Shown here one piece after another: positions 12,901 to 20,456 of a stretch of DNA of 25,966 nucleotides; positions within the stretch are counted from its first letter, which is position 1; each line of letters starts with the position of its first letter. Below the pieces are notes generated by a model that ran no database searches, was not told the DNA's origin, and was given only the letters and a program-made list of their open reading frames with translations. The stretch covers positions 1 to 25,966 of the forward strand of contig JAVXEO010000029.1 of NCBI GenBank assembly GCA_036658435.1, written 5' to 3'. This DNA is from DIGJ01 sp036658435 (GTDB lineage: Bacteria > Bacillota > Clostridia > Lachnospirales > Lachnospiraceae). The position numbers were made by a program, and so were the translations under genes.

Positions 12901-13989
12901 ATGATTTCGAATCAGATTCTTCAAAATACCATTGAAGGTTTAAAAGCAATTACGAGAATTGATATTTGTGTTATGGATACCGAAGGTAAGGCACTGGCGA
13001 CAACAACACCCAGTGCAGATGAATATGAAGAGGCGGTTCTTGCCTTTGTGGATTCTCCTGCAGATAGTCAGGTACTACAGGGCTATCAGTTTTTTAAGGT
13101 GTTTGACGAGCATCAATTAGAATATGTTATTCTTGTAAAGGGTGACAGTGATGATGTTTATATGGTGGGAAAGATTGCATCTTTCCAGATTCAGAACCTT
13201 TTGGTTGCCTATAAAGAGAGATATGATAAAGATAACTTTATTAAGAACCTGTTACTGGATAACCTTTTATTAGTGGATATTTATAACCGGGCAAAGAAAC
13301 TTCATATTGATACGGATGTACGCCGTGTTGTTTTTCTGATTGAAACAAAGAATGAGAAGGATGGCAATGCACTGGAGACGGTAAGAAGTCTTTTTTCAGG
13401 AAAAACAAAAGATTTTATTACGGCAGTTGATGAAAAAAATATCATTCTGGTAAAAGAAATGAAGCAGAATGAGACTTATGATGACATGGAAAAAACAGCC
13501 AAGATCATAGTAGATATGTTAAATACAGAAGCAATGACGCAGGTTCATGTTGCCTATGGTACAATTGTGAATGAAATCAAGGATGTATCTCGTTCTTATA
13601 AAGAAGCAAAGATGGCTCTTGATGTAGGAAAGATATTTTACAATGGCAGAAATGTAGTAGCATATAGTAATCTGGGAATAGGGAGACTGATATACCAGCT
13701 TCCTATGCCTCTTTGCAAAATGTTTATCCGAGAAATATTTGATGGAAAATCACCGGATGACTTTGATGATGAAACTTTAAGTACTATAAATAAATTTTTT
13801 GAAAATAGTCTGAACGTTTCCGAAACTTCCAGACAACTCTATATTCATAGAAACACGTTAGTATATCGTCTGGACAAGCTCCAGAAGAGTACAGGTCTTG
13901 ATTTACGTGTATTTGAAGATGCAATTACCTTTAAAATTGCACTTATGGTGGTTAAATATATGAAATATATGGAATCTTTGGAGTATTAA
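12901..13989 (+). CDS. CdaR/PucR-type transcriptional regulator, 362 aa
   Basis: The C-terminal helix-turn-helix is of the PucR/CdaR type: NVSETSRQLYIHRNTLVYRL, then DKLQKSTGLDL and a final helical segment. The N-terminal part (NQILQNTIEGLKAITRIDIC, VMDTEGKALATT) resembles the sensory region of CdaR (sugar-diacid recognition), but the ligand is unknown. The middle contains a GGDEF-like degenerate module found in this family (VHVAYGTIVNEIKDVSRSYK, then EAKMALDVGK). I prefer ATG 12901 because GGAGG at 12886-12890 is 10 bases away; ATG 12892 is one base from it. It lies between the sugar ATPase gene and ftsE, and might control carbohydrate import. A possible overlap of transcription into ftsE is suggested by the 25-bp gap. 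Confidence 0.8.
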   Translation: MISNQILQNTIEGLKAITRIDICVMDTEGKALATTTPSADEYEEAVLAFVDSPADSQVLQGYQFFKVFDEHQLEYVILVKGDSDDVYMVGKIASFQIQNLLVAYKERYDKDNFIKNLLLDNLLLVDIYNRAKKLHIDTDVRRVVFLIETKNEKDGNALETVRSLFSGKTKDFITAVDEKNIILVKEMKQNETYDDMEKTAKIIVDMLNTEAMTQVHVAYGTIVNEIKDVSRSYKEAKMALDVGKIFYNGRNVVAYSNLGIGRLIYQLPMPLCKMFIREIFDGKSPDDFDDETLSTINKFFENSLNVSETSRQLYIHRNTLVYRLDKLQKSTGLDLRVFEDAITFKIALMVVKYMKYMESLEY

Positions 13990-14014
13990 TAGGATAGACA
14001 GTGAGGAATGTGCA

Positions 14015-14722
14015 ATGAATGAAGAAGAACCTATTATCGCTTTGGAAAATGTATCAAAGACATATTCAGCAGGGAATGAAGCCCTGCAGGATGTGTCTTT
14101 AAACATTCAAAAAGGAGAATTTGTTTTTATTGTTGGAAACAGCGGCTCAGGAAAGTCGACCCTGATTAAGCTATTGTTAAAAGAAATTGAGCCTACCAGC
14201 GGCAAAATTCAAGTGGATAAACAGAGACTGTCTACTATGAAACATAAGCAGGTTCCTAAATACCGCAGAAAACTAGGCGTAGTATTTCAAGATTTCCGAT
14301 TATTGAAAGATAGAAATGTGTTTGAAAATGTAGCCTTTGCACAGAGAATTGTTGGAAAGTCTAATTATATTATTCGCAGACAGGTTCCGGCGATCCTTTC
14401 TATTATGGGATTAAGTGAAAAATTATTGTCTCTTCCACGGCAGTTGTCCGGAGGAGAACAGCAACGGGTGGCACTGGCAAGAGCTTTGGTGAATAAGCCA
14501 CCGATTTTACTTGCAGATGAGCCAACGGGCAATTTAGACCCAAAGAATTCCTGGGAGATTATGAAACTTTTAGAAGAAATTAATAAAACCGGAACTACGG
14601 TTTTAGTGGTGACCCATAATCATGAGATTGTAAATGCAATGCAAAAGAGAGTGATTACCATGAAAAATGGGGTTCTGGTTAGTGATGAACAAAAAGGCGG
14701 ATATCATTATGTCAAACATTAG
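14015..14722 (+). CDS. ftsE: Cell division ATP-binding protein FtsE, 235 aa
   Basis: The ABC ATPase of the FtsEX complex, which couples division to peptidoglycan hydrolase activation outside the membrane. Walker A GNSGSGKST is at 41-49, Q-loop VFQDFRLLKDRNVFENVAFA near 90-109 is typical of FtsE, LSGGE is at 144-148, Walker B ILLADEP at 164-170, and the H-loop VVTHNHE near 198-204. The length is typical, slightly longer at the C-terminus. GAGGAA precedes ATG 14015. The end overlaps the ftsX start by 14 bp, which couples the two. Confidence 0.95.
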   Translation: MNEEEPIIALENVSKTYSAGNEALQDVSLNIQKGEFVFIVGNSGSGKSTLIKLLLKEIEPTSGKIQVDKQRLSTMKHKQVPKYRRKLGVVFQDFRLLKDRNVFENVAFAQRIVGKSNYIIRRQVPAILSIMGLSEKLLSLPRQLSGGEQQRVALARALVNKPPILLADEPTGNLDPKNSWEIMKLLEEINKTGTTVLVVTHNHEIVNAMQKRVITMKNGVLVSDEQKGGYHYVKH

Positions 14723-15620
14723 TACATTTATCTATAGTGTAAAGCAGGGGATAAAGAATATATACCGAAATCGCAGGTTCTCTTTAGCCTCCATTGGAAC
14801 GATTACAACCTGCCTTTTTATGTTTGGAATTTTTTATTTTATATTGAGTAACTTCCAGTATATGATACAAAATGCAGAGACTACGGTTGGAATTACGGTA
14901 TTTTTTCAGAAAAACATGACAGAAGAACAGATTTTACAGATGAAAAAGGATATAGAAGTGCAGCCAGATGTAGAACAGATAACCTATACTTCTCCGGAAC
15001 AGGCATGGGAAAATTTCTGTGAAAAAACGTTTAAGGGAGATAAAGAATTGGAGGATTCGTTTGGTGAAGACAATCCACTTAGGAACTCTTCTTCTTTTGA
15101 GATTCATTTAAAAGATATTTCGAAACAGGAAGCATTTGTTACCTATTTAGAGAATCTAGAGGGGATAAGAAAAGTAAATAGTTCGGATTCTACAGCAAAA
15201 GCCCTAACCAGTTTTAATGTATTGGTGGGATATATTTCGGCTGCAATTATGATTATATTACTTGCCGTTGCTATTTTTTTAATTAGCACAACCGTTACCA
15301 TGGGAATTTCGGTACGTAAAGATGAAATTGCGATTATGCGTCTTGTAGGAGCTACGGATTTCTTTATTCGATCCCCATTTATTGTAGAGGGCATTGCTAT
15401 GGGGATCATTGGAACCATACTGCCATTGGGAATTTTATATTTGATTTATAATTCGGTTATTTCCTATATTCAGTCGCGTTTTCAGATGCTATCCGGGCTA
15501 TTGACATTTCTAGATGTAAACATAGTATTTAGAACACTGGTGCCGATATCCTTAGGGATTGGGGTAGGAATTGGATTTATTGGAAGTTTTTTGACCGTAA
15601 GAAAACATCTTAGAAGATAA
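14709..15620 (+). CDS. ftsX: Cell division membrane protein FtsX, 303 aa
   Basis: The membrane partner of FtsE. I choose ATG 14709 (MSNISTFIYSVKQGIKNIYR), which follows AAAGGCGG by 8 bases and gives the family-typical N-terminus; an upstream in-frame ATG at 14667 lies inside ftsE. Four membrane segments can be drawn: about residues 25-46, then after an extracytoplasmic loop of some 125 residues three more (VLVGYISAAIMIILLAVAIF, IVEGIAMGIIGTILPLGILY, and the C-terminal LVPISLGIGVGIGFIGSFLT). The loop is where FtsX normally contacts the wall hydrolase, and the M23 hydrolase gene follows 28 bp downstream. Confidence 0.95.
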   Translation: MSNISTFIYSVKQGIKNIYRNRRFSLASIGTITTCLFMFGIFYFILSNFQYMIQNAETTVGITVFFQKNMTEEQILQMKKDIEVQPDVEQITYTSPEQAWENFCEKTFKGDKELEDSFGEDNPLRNSSSFEIHLKDISKQEAFVTYLENLEGIRKVNSSDSTAKALTSFNVLVGYISAAIMIILLAVAIFLISTTVTMGISVRKDEIAIMRLVGATDFFIRSPFIVEGIAMGIIGTILPLGILYLIYNSVISYIQSRFQMLSGLLTFLDVNIVFRTLVPISLGIGVGIGFIGSFLTVRKHLRR

Positions 15621-15648
15621 GGACGTAAAGGGACAGGAGGAAATCCAC

Positions 15649-16920
15649 ATGGAGCACAAAGGATATAAACTACTTTTTTTAATTGGCACATTGCTTTTTA
15701 TGGTGGGTGGAATCTTTGCCGTAGATGCAACCAATGTAAATGATGTTCAATCCGCAAAAAAGGAATTGGAGCAAAAAAAAGAAGATACCGATCGAAAGGT
15801 TGCTGCATTAAAAAAAGAAAAGGGAGATTTACTATCTTATATTGAAAAGCTGGATAAGCAGACCGCAGAACTAGGGAGTCAGGTGAAAGCGGTGACTGAG
15901 AAAATCCATAAAACAAAAAAAAATCTCAAACAAACAAAGATAGAATTAAAGACTGCAAAAGAAGAGGAAGAAAAACAGTATGCTTCCATGAAAAAGCGCA
16001 TAAAATATATGTATGAGAATGGAAGTACAGATTATTTGGGGCTTTTACTGGAATCGGATAACTTATCCGATCTTTTGAATCGTGCAGAATATGTGGCAAA
16101 GGTTTCTGAATATGATAGGGAACTTTTAGAAAATCACAAAAAGATGAAAGCTGCAATTGAGAAAAAAGAAAATAAATTAAAGAAGAAAGTTCAGAAACTT
16201 GCAATATTAAATGAAGAGCTGGAATATGAACAGGCGGTTGTTGTTGATTTAACAAAGGAAAAAGACCAGGAACTTGTGGAATATAATAAAGACATTAACC
16301 AGACTTCCGACGAAGCAAAGGAATACGCAAAAGAAATTGAAAAGCAGGAACAATTAATAGAAGACCTTCTGGAGCAGGAAAGAAAGCGAATTGAGGAAGA
16401 AGAACGAAGAAAAGAAGAGGAACGAAAAAAAGAAGAAGAACGAAAGAGACAGGAAGCTGCACAGAACAATAACTCCGGGGCGGATAATAGTATGGAGGTG
16501 GAGGAACCTGATTACAGCCAGCAAACCACAGATTTTAGATGGCCCCTAAACATTTCAGGAAGAATCTCTTCTAATTTTGGAAATCGAGAGCAGCCCACAG
16601 CGGGTGCAAGCACTTATCATAAGGGAATTGATATTTCAGCACCTTCCGGAACACAGATTGTAGCAGCAGCAAGTGGAAGGATTGTAACCGCAACGTATTC
16701 TTCCTCAGCAGGAAATTACATTATGATATATCATGGAAACAGTACATACACAGTTTATATGCATTGCTCTTCGCTAAATGTCAGTGTAAATGATGAAGTA
16801 AAAAAAGGAGATAACATTGCTCAAGTGGGGTCTACCGGAATTTCTACCGGATCGCATCTTCACTTTGGAATATCGATAAATGGAAGCTATGTGAATCCAT
16901 TAAATTATGTTAGTCAGTAA
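15649..16920 (+). CDS. Secreted murein hydrolase, coiled coil plus M23/LytM domain, 423 aa
   Basis: An EnvC-like extracytoplasmic peptidase likely activated by FtsEX. The signal segment is residues 1-25 (LLFLIGTLLFMVGGIFA). A long coiled coil follows (about 30-255), ending in a Lys/Glu/Arg-rich low-complexity hinge (KEEERKKEEERKRQE) near 260-275. The M23 domain covers about 295-423 and has the zinc ligands His324, Asp328 and His405, plus His372 and His403 as catalytic histidines. With all ligands present it should be an active endopeptidase, unlike E. coli EnvC, whose domain is degenerate. The layout of coiled coil then M23 next to ftsEX is the clostridial counterpart of Streptococcus PcsB, which instead uses a CHAP domain. 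Expression is in the ftsEX operon. Confidence 0.9.
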   Translation: MEHKGYKLLFLIGTLLFMVGGIFAVDATNVNDVQSAKKELEQKKEDTDRKVAALKKEKGDLLSYIEKLDKQTAELGSQVKAVTEKIHKTKKNLKQTKIELKTAKEEEEKQYASMKKRIKYMYENGSTDYLGLLLESDNLSDLLNRAEYVAKVSEYDRELLENHKKMKAAIEKKENKLKKKVQKLAILNEELEYEQAVVVDLTKEKDQELVEYNKDINQTSDEAKEYAKEIEKQEQLIEDLLEQERKRIEEEERRKEEERKKEEERKRQEAAQNNNSGADNSMEVEEPDYSQQTTDFRWPLNISGRISSNFGNREQPTAGASTYHKGIDISAPSGTQIVAAASGRIVTATYSSSAGNYIMIYHGNSTYTVYMHCSSLNVSVNDEVKKGDNIAQVGSTGISTGSHLHFGISINGSYVNPLNYVSQ

Positions 16921-16937
16921 AGTAAAGGGGTAATTGT

Positions 16938-18176
16938 ATGAAAAAAACATATTGGTCCGGATTTTTAACCGGAGTATTGTGCACAATTTTGTGTATTACC
17001 ATTGGTATAGGGGGACAGCAATTTATCCTGAAAAACAGAGGACAGAATTCGGTATACCAAAAACAGGAAATGGAAGTTCATTCAAAGGAAGACACCAGAA
17101 TATCACCAGTGAATGTACTGACAAAAGTTGCCATGCTGCAAAAGTATATTGACACCTATTATTTGAATAAGGTAGATGGAAACAAATTAGAGGAAGGAAT
17201 ATATAAAGGAATTGTATGGGGGCTGGCGGATCCCTATTCTATTTATTATACAAAAGATGAATTTAAGCAAATACAGGAATCAACAAGTGGTGTTTATTGT
17301 GGAATTGGGGTACGGGTAAGCCAGGATGCAAATACCGGAATGCTTATGATTATAGAGCCTTTTACAGGAGGACCTTCCGCAAAAGCAGGCATTTTACCGG
17401 GAGATATTATTTATAAGGTCGAAGATGAAAAAGTGACGGGTAAAGATATCTCGGAAGTGGTGGCAAAGATAAAGGGAAAAGAAGGAACCAAGGTAGCTCT
17501 TACCATTCTTCGAGGCAGAGAAGAACTGGAATTTCGTGTAGAACGTAAAGAGATTGAGACTTCTACGGTTTCTTATGAAATGCTGGAAAACAAGATTGGC
17601 TATATTAAGATAAGTGAATTTGATGAAATAACGGCGCAGCAGTTTAGAGAGGCAATGAAAGAACTGGAAAAGCAAGATGAAACGGGACTCATTATTGATC
17701 TGCGCAACAATGGGGGAGGGCGCCTGACAGCAACCGTAGATATGCTGGATCGTATGCTCCCCAAGGGGACTCTCCTTACAACAAAAGAGAAGAGTGGTGA
17801 GGGCGAAACTTTTTCTTCTACGGATGCAGAAAAGTTTGAAAAACCATTGGCGGTATTGATTAATGAAAGCAGTGCCAGTGCATCTGAAGTTTTTGCAGGG
17901 GCAATTCAGGATTATGGAACAGGAAAACTAGTTGGAACAACTAGCTTTGGAAAAGGAATTGTGCAGACGATATTTGACTTGAAGGATGGCACCGCCATTA
18001 AACTTACAACTTCCGAATATTTTACTCCAAAGGGAAGAAATATTCATGGAAAAGGTTTAACGCCAGATGTGAAAATAGAGTTGAATCCGGATTTAAAGAA
18101 AAAAGTGATACTTGATAAAAAAGAAGATACGCAATTACAGGCGGCAATCCAAGAAGTAATAAAAATGCAAAAATGA
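16938..18176 (+). CDS. S41 C-terminal processing peptidase (CtpA/CtpB-like), 412 aa
   Basis: An N-terminal signal anchor (residues 7-30), then a PDZ domain with GIGVRV near 122-127 and GGPSAKAGILPGDIIYKVED near 144-163. The S41 protease core contains IIDLRNNGGG (252-261) and SSASASEVFAGAI with the predicted nucleophile Ser314. SFGKGIVQ carries the general base Lys339, 25 residues later as in E. coli Tsp, and Gln343. All catalytic residues are present. AAAGGGG precedes ATG 16938, 17 bp after the M23 gene. Clustering with ftsEX and the M23 hydrolase suggests it trims or degrades a wall enzyme, but the substrate is unknown. A strong terminator follows. Confidence 0.93.
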   Translation: MKKTYWSGFLTGVLCTILCITIGIGGQQFILKNRGQNSVYQKQEMEVHSKEDTRISPVNVLTKVAMLQKYIDTYYLNKVDGNKLEEGIYKGIVWGLADPYSIYYTKDEFKQIQESTSGVYCGIGVRVSQDANTGMLMIIEPFTGGPSAKAGILPGDIIYKVEDEKVTGKDISEVVAKIKGKEGTKVALTILRGREELEFRVERKEIETSTVSYEMLENKIGYIKISEFDEITAQQFREAMKELEKQDETGLIIDLRNNGGGRLTATVDMLDRMLPKGTLLTTKEKSGEGETFSSTDAEKFEKPLAVLINESSASASEVFAGAIQDYGTGKLVGTTSFGKGIVQTIFDLKDGTAIKLTTSEYFTPKGRNIHGKGLTPDVKIELNPDLKKKVILDKKEDTQLQAAIQEVIKMQK

Positions 18177-18194
18177 ATCATTAAAAATTAGAAT

Positions 18195-18237
18195 AAACCC
18201 TTTGTATATGTGGAATGAATATACAAAGGGTTTTTTT
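18195..18237 (+). terminator. Strong intrinsic terminator ending the ftsEX-ctp operon
   Basis: A perfect 15-bp stem (18195-18209 with 18219-18233), 9-base loop and T run to 18237. Confidence 0.92.
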
Positions 18238-18267
18238 ATGTAATAGGAAAGTGTTTCTATTACATAA
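18236..18267. repeat. 11-bp inverted repeat next to terminator
   Basis: TTATGTAATAG (18236-18246) and CTATTACATAA (18257-18267) are perfect inverted repeats around a 10-base centre. The stem can extend by an AAA/TTT pairing with one bulged G. It lies just upstream of the uvrB SOS box and promoter and could be an operator or a second hairpin. Confidence 0.6.
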
Positions 18268-18273
18268 AAAATC

Positions 18274-18287
18274 AGAACAAATGTTTG
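18274..18287 (+). promoter_or_regulatory. LexA (SOS) box upstream of uvrB
   Basis: AGAACAAATGTTTG, whose complement is CAAACATTTGTTCT, differs from the Gram-positive LexA consensus CGAACnnnnGTTCG only at two outer positions and one core base. It overlaps the uvrB -35 element, a classic place for repression. Confidence 0.7.
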
Positions 18288-18313
18288 AAATAGATAAGGG
18301 AATGTGGTAAACT
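18285..18313 (+). promoter_or_regulatory. uvrBA promoter (extended -10)
   Basis: TTGAAA (18285-18290), a 17-bp spacer and TAAACT (18308-18313) with TGG in front as an extended -10. The -35 lies within the LexA box. Confidence 0.65.
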
Positions 18314-18400
18314 ATTCTCAAAGAGTAATCGAAAAAAGTCATGCTTTGTTTGAAATAGGTACAAAACACACAGACGGTGAAAGGAGTAAGGTTATTAAAT

Positions 18401-20386
18401 ATGGATAATTTTAAATTGGTATCGGAATATGCCCCCACCGGAGATCAACCACAGGCAATTGAGGATTTAGTAAAAGGCTTTGAAGAAGGAAACCAGTTTG
18501 AAACATTGCTGGGAGTTACCGGATCGGGTAAGACATTCACCATGGCAAATGTAATTGAGCGATTGAATAAGCCAACTCTTATAATTGCACATAACAAGAC
18601 ATTGGCAGCGCAGCTATATAGTGAATTTAAGGAGTTTTTTCCGGAAAATGCCGTGGAATACTTTGTCTCTTATTATGATTATTACCAGCCAGAAGCCTAT
18701 GTACCTTCTTCTGATACCTATATTGCCAAGGATTCCTCTATTAATGAGGAGATTGATAAATTGCGGCATTCCGCAACGGCATCTTTAACGGAGCGAAGAG
18801 ATGTGATTGTGGTAGCCAGTGTATCCTGCATTTATGGAATAGGAAGCCCTGATTTTTATAAGAATATGACACTTTCCTTACGCCCCGGTATGATACGGGA
18901 CCGGGATGAAATTCTTAGAAAATTAATTGAGATTCAGTATGCCAGGAATGATATGGATTTTAAGCGTGGAACGTTTCGTGTGCGTGGGGATGTGATTGAA
19001 ATTTATCCGGCAGCGGCTACCGACATCGCGGTTCGGGTGGAGATGTTTGGAGATGAGATAGATCGTATTACAGAAATTGACGTATTAACGGGAGAAGTAC
19101 GTTGTTTATTGGAACATGCCTATATTTATCCGGCATCCCACTATGTCATTGATGCAAAGCAGATGGAGCCGGCAATCCAGAATATAGAAGGGGAACTGGC
19201 AGAGCAGATTCAGTATTTTAAAAGTGAGGACAAGCTTTTAGAGGCGCAAAGGATTGCAGAACGGACGAATTTTGACGTTGAGATGCTTCGAGAGACAGGA
19301 TTTTGCTCGGGAATTGAAAATTATTCCAGACATTTGAATGGATTACAGCCGGGAGAACCGCCGTTTACCTTGATGGATTTCTTTCCGGAGGACTATTTGA
19401 TTATAGTGGATGAGTCCCATATTACGATTCCCCAAGTGCGGGGGATGTATGCAGGAGACCAGTCAAGAAAAGGAACTCTGGTAAACTTTGGATTTCGCTT
19501 ACCCTCGGCAAAGGATAACCGACCCCTTGCCTTTCCGGAGTTTGAAGATAAGATTAACCAGATGATGTTTGTTTCGGCAACTCCTTCCGACTATGAAAAG
19601 ACTCATGAACTGCTGCGTACAGAGCAGATTATCAGACCGACGGGACTTTTGGATCCTAAAATATTCGTGCGTCCGGTAGAAGGACAAATTGATGATCTTT
19701 TAAGTGAGATTAATAAAGAGATTGAACAACACAATAAAATATTGGTTACAACATTGACAAAGCGTATGGCAGAGGATTTAACAGATTATCTGCGTCAAGT
19801 GGGGATTCGCGTGAAATATCTCCATTCAGATATTGATACCTTGGAACGCTCGGAGATCATCCGGGATATGCGTATGGATGTGTTTGATGTACTGATCGGA
19901 ATTAATCTTCTGCGTGAAGGACTGGATATACCGGAAATTACATTGGTTGCAATTTTAGATGCAGATAAGGAAGGCTTCTTGCGTTCAGAAACTTCTTTGA
20001 TTCAGACGGTGGGAAGAGCAGCAAGAAATGCAGATGGCCGTGTTATTATGTATGGGGATAAGATTACAGATTCTATGAATAAAGCAATTACGGAGACCGA
20101 ACGAAGACGGGAAATTCAGAATGCATACAATGAGGAACATGGAATTACGCCAACTACCATAAAAAAAGCGGTTCGTGATTTAATTCGTATTTCCAAAAAA
20201 GCAGATTCCATAGGCTATAAGCTGGATAAAGATTTGGAATCAATGAATAAGGAAGAATTGGAAAAATTGGTGAAACTTTTGCAGAAGAAGATGCATGCCG
20301 CTGCGGCAGAACTTAATTTTGAAATGGCAGCACAGCTTCGAGACAAACTGATTGAAATTAAGAAAGAACTCAATCAGAATTTTTAG
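18401..20386 (+). CDS. uvrB: Excinuclease ABC subunit UvrB, 661 aa
   Basis: The damage-verification helicase-like subunit of nucleotide excision repair. Walker A GVTGSGKT is at 38-45; the beta-hairpin region contains SYYDYYQPEAYVP; Walker B is in VDESH near 338; helicase motifs VTTLTKRMAEDL and QTVGRAARN follow. The C-terminal UVR segment (AAAELNFEMAAQLRDKLIEI) binds UvrC. Length matches the usual 660 or so residues. I choose ATG 18401 with TAAGG nine bases upstream; an in-frame GTG at 18377 precedes the ribosome binding site and would add eight atypical residues. The SOS box and promoter suggest DNA-damage induction. uvrA follows after 70 bp in the same direction. Confidence 0.97.
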   Translation: MDNFKLVSEYAPTGDQPQAIEDLVKGFEEGNQFETLLGVTGSGKTFTMANVIERLNKPTLIIAHNKTLAAQLYSEFKEFFPENAVEYFVSYYDYYQPEAYVPSSDTYIAKDSSINEEIDKLRHSATASLTERRDVIVVASVSCIYGIGSPDFYKNMTLSLRPGMIRDRDEILRKLIEIQYARNDMDFKRGTFRVRGDVIEIYPAAATDIAVRVEMFGDEIDRITEIDVLTGEVRCLLEHAYIYPASHYVIDAKQMEPAIQNIEGELAEQIQYFKSEDKLLEAQRIAERTNFDVEMLRETGFCSGIENYSRHLNGLQPGEPPFTLMDFFPEDYLIIVDESHITIPQVRGMYAGDQSRKGTLVNFGFRLPSAKDNRPLAFPEFEDKINQMMFVSATPSDYEKTHELLRTEQIIRPTGLLDPKIFVRPVEGQIDDLLSEINKEIEQHNKILVTTLTKRMAEDLTDYLRQVGIRVKYLHSDIDTLERSEIIRDMRMDVFDVLIGINLLREGLDIPEITLVAILDADKEGFLRSETSLIQTVGRAARNADGRVIMYGDKITDSMNKAITETERRREIQNAYNEEHGITPTTIKKAVRDLIRISKKADSIGYKLDKDLESMNKEELEKLVKLLQKKMHAAAAELNFEMAAQLRDKLIEIKKELNQNF

Positions 20387-20456
20387 GGAACGCAGCGAGT
20401 AAGGATGGCGGTCATAGTAAGAAGGAAGTTAATTTTGCTTGGAGGAAAGAAAATAA

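Noticed and set aside
16191..16469. Minus-strand serine-rich ORF of 92 codons
   Set aside because: It is the mirror of the Lys/Glu/Arg-rich coiled coil and hinge of the M23 hydrolase gene, a low-complexity artefact.
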